Shown here: positions 62,234 to 64,000 of the stretch, one piece after another
Position numbering within the stretch: the first letter of the stretch is position 1
Layout: each line of letters begins with the position of its first letter
Source: Clostridium sp. KNHs205
GTDB lineage: Bacteria > Bacillota > Clostridia > Lachnospirales > Lachnospiraceae
Direction: 5' to 3'
Assembly: GCF_000702945.1 (NCBI RefSeq)
Contig: NZ_JNLE01000003.1
Location: forward strand, 2,961,501 to 3,025,500
Length of the DNA: 64,000 nt
Notes under the pieces: model-generated
What the model was told of the DNA's origin: nothing
What the model saw: the letters and a program-made list of their open reading frames with translations, nothing else
Databases searched by the model: none
Position numbers and translations under genes: made by a program

Positions 62234-64000
62234 ATGTTACACAAAAAGTTATTGGAACGTGGTAATCATCAACATTGGCTTGGGAAAAAAGGCAGGAGTT
62301 TTTTAAAGGGTGCTATCGTTACTGCAGCCATTCTTGGGATTCTTTCAACCTCTTTTATGCCAAGTAATTACACCAGTGCTTCGCAAATAGCGCCAACAAG
62401 TACGGACACCTATCAGGATAGATTCTTAGAGTTATGGGGAGATATTACAGATCCTGATAATGGTTATTTTAGTCCTCAGGGGATTCCTTATCATTCTATT
62501 GAGACACTAATTGTGGAAGCACCGGATTACGGTCACGTAACTACCAGTGAAGCAATGAGCTATTATATGTGGCTTGAAGCCATGTATGGCAAATTCACCG
62601 GTGATTTTTCCGGCTTCAAGAAAGCCTGGGATGTAGCAGAAACATATATCATTCCCACGGAAGCAGACCAACCTAATTCCAGTATGAGCAAATATAATGC
62701 CAGCAAACCGGCAACCTATGCTCCGGAATGGGAATTAACAAGTCTTTATCCCGCACAGTTGGATTTCAATGCGGCAGTTGGAAGTGACCCAATTAACAAT
62801 GACCTTGTATCTACCTATGGAACAAATACCATTTACGGTATGCACTGGCTCTTGGATGTGGATAACTGGTATGGTTACGGCAGAAGGGGAGACGGCGTAT
62901 CCACACCATCTTATATCAATACCTTCCAAAGAGGCAGAGAAGAGTCCACTTGGGAAACCATTCCTCAGCCTAGCTGGGATGCTATGAATTTCGGCGGGAA
63001 GAATGGTTATCTGGACTTGTTTACCGGAGACAGCAATTATGCATCACAATTCAAATATACCAATGCACCCGATGCAGATGCCCGTGCCGTACAGGCAACT
63101 TACTGGGCAGATCAATGGGCAGATGAAGTTGGTGTAAATCTTGGCACCTATAAAGGGAAAGCCAGTAAAATGGGGGATTATTTAAGATATTCAATGTTTG
63201 ACAAGTACTTTAGAAAGATCGGTTCGCCTACTGTGGCAGGAACTGGCTATGATTCTGCTAGTTATCTGTTATCCTGGTATTATGCATGGGGTGGCGGTAT
63301 TAGCTCCAATTGGGCCTGGAAGATAGGCAGCAGCCATAATCATTTCGGTTATCAGAATCCTATGGCAGCCTATATTCTTTCAGAAGAAGCTGATTTTAAA
63401 CCTGCTTCTGCCAATGGTGCTACGGATTGGGGTGTAAGCCTTGACAGACAGCTGGAATTCTATCAGTGGCTGCAGTCCTCAGAAGGTGCCATTGCAGGCG
63501 GTGCCAGCAATTCAAACAATGGCCGTTACGAAGCCTGGCCTGCAGGAACAGCAACCTTCTATGGTATGGGGTATGAAGAGAATCCTGTATACGCTGATCC
63601 TGGCAGTAATACCTGGTTCGGTTTCCAGGCTTGGTCCATGCAGCGTGTCGCAGAATTGTACTATAAGACCGGTGATACCAGAGCAAAAGCTATTCTGGAT
63701 AAATGGGTAAGCTGGATTAAAACGGTTGTTCAGTTAAACAGTGACGGTACCTTTGCTATTCCAAGCAATATTGACTGGAGTGGTCAGCCGGATACCTGGA
63801 ATGGAACCTATACCGGTAATTCTAACCTGCATGTTACTATAACCAGTTATGGTACTGATCTTGGTGTAGCAGGTTCTTTGGCTAATGCCTTATTGTATTA
63901 CAGTAAAGCCTCCGGCGATGATGAATCAAGAGTCATTGCCAAGGAACTCTTAGATCGTATGTGGACTCTGTACAGAGATGATAAGGGTCTGGCAGCTCCG
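62234..64000 (+). CDS. Secreted GH48 cellulase (reducing-end cellobiohydrolase), 3' end outside window
   Basis: The frame is open from ATG62234 to the last base (589 codons, no stop). A Gram-positive signal peptide occupies about 1-50 (basic start, then [14 protein letters not shown]-like core). The GH48 catalytic domain follows, with [20 protein letters not shown], the block [19 protein letters not shown] holding the proton-donor Glu (residue 106), and [11 protein letters not shown]. Later blocks are [36 protein letters not shown] and the Trp/Gly-rich [22 protein letters not shown]48 enzymes are key processive cellulases of cellulolytic clostridia. Dockerin or carbohydrate-binding modules, if any, lie beyond the window. 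Confidence 0.95.
   Translation, partial: MLHKKLLERGNHQHWLGKKGRSFLKGAIVTAAILGILSTSFMPSNYTSASQIAPTSTDTYQDRFLELWGDITDPDNGYFSPQGIPYHSIETLIVEAPDYGHVTTSEAMSYYMWLEAMYGKFTGDFSGFKKAWDVAETYIIPTEADQPNSSMSKYNASKPATYAPEWELTSLYPAQLDFNAAVGSDPINNDLVSTYGTNTIYGMHWLLDVDNWYGYGRRGDGVSTPSYINTFQRGREESTWETIPQPSWDAMNFGGKNGYLDLFTGDSNYASQFKYTNAPDADARAVQATYWADQWADEVGVNLGTYKGKASKMGDYLRYSMFDKYFRKIGSPTVAGTGYDSASYLLSWYYAWGGGISSNWAWKIGSSHNHFGYQNPMAAYILSEEADFKPASANGATDWGVSLDRQLEFYQWLQSSEGAIAGGASNSNNGRYEAWPAGTATFYGMGYEENPVYADPGSNTWFGFQAWSMQRVAELYYKTGDTRAKAILDKWVSWIKTVVQLNSDGTFAIPSNIDWSGQPDTWNGTYTGNSNLHVTITSYGTDLGVAGSLANALLYYSKASGDDESRVIAKELLDRMWTLYRDDKGLAAP

Overview
The window reads as chromosome of a low-GC, strictly anaerobic, plant-fibre-degrading clostridium, most like the Lachnospiraceae (Lachnoclostridium/Clostridium phytofermentans type). 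This is an inference from gene content: a Na+-type V-ATPase, an Rnf complex, a selenium-dependent molybdenum hydroxylase cluster, a CD3324-type small regulator, a CplR/Lsa-like ABC-F protein and a secreted GH48 cellulase. No rRNA, tRNA, CRISPR array or prophage was seen. One IS30-family transposase is the only recognisable mobile gene.

Layout. 1-5.9 kb: tail of an unknown gene, a small membrane protein, a ~230-nt hairpin repeat, then a TetR regulator and a MacB-like ABC exporter that appear to share a palindromic operator, then an orphan FakA-like domain. 6.2-14.7 kb: a complete nine-gene V-ATPase operon (G/H-I-K-E-C-F-A-B-D) ended by a strong terminator. 15.2-20.4 kb: rnfCDGEAB. The V-ATPase rotor ring carries the Na+ ligands known from Enterococcus NtpK, so the two operons probably form one Na+ bioenergetic module. 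20.5-28.3 kb: a DUF6198-like membrane protein, an Old Yellow Enzyme-type ene-reductase divergent from its TetR, an MFS carrier, a TVP38/DedA-like protein and a GT4 glycosyltransferase.

28.3-39.1 kb: a selenium/molybdenum hydroxylase operon (xdh FeS/FAD subunit, xdh Mo subunit, selD, yedF-like, yqeC, mocA, yqeB, fused hydroxylase). A promoter, a structured leader with purine-riboswitch-like elements and a mutually exclusive terminator precede it. This is the most interesting regulatory signal in the window. mocA carries a roughly 95-residue low-complexity repeat insertion.

39.4-52.9 kb: CD3324-like protein, secreted Ig-like protein, XpaC/TelA pair, a PMR1-type P-type ATPase behind a yybP-ykoY (Mn2+) riboswitch with two tandem terminators, an ABC-F gene behind a leader peptide and terminators, the IS30 transposase, and an aldo/keto reductase-MerR-flavoprotein operon behind a MerR-type promoter. 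53.2-58.3 kb: an unassigned operon of class III aminotransferase, tandem class II aldolase, FGGY kinase and TetR. 58.5-61.7 kb: carbonic anhydrase, a second inverted copy of the hairpin repeat, and an HxlR regulator divergent from a flavin-type oxidase and a QorB-like reductase. 62.2 kb to the end: the first 589 codons of a secreted GH48 cellulase.

Two themes cut across the window. Short tandem repeats are unusually common, both coding (mocA, hxlR, an upstream ORF) and non-coding (7-bp x10, 17-bp x7). Expression is often controlled by transcription attenuation in leaders (molybdenum hydroxylase, P-type ATPase, ABC-F).
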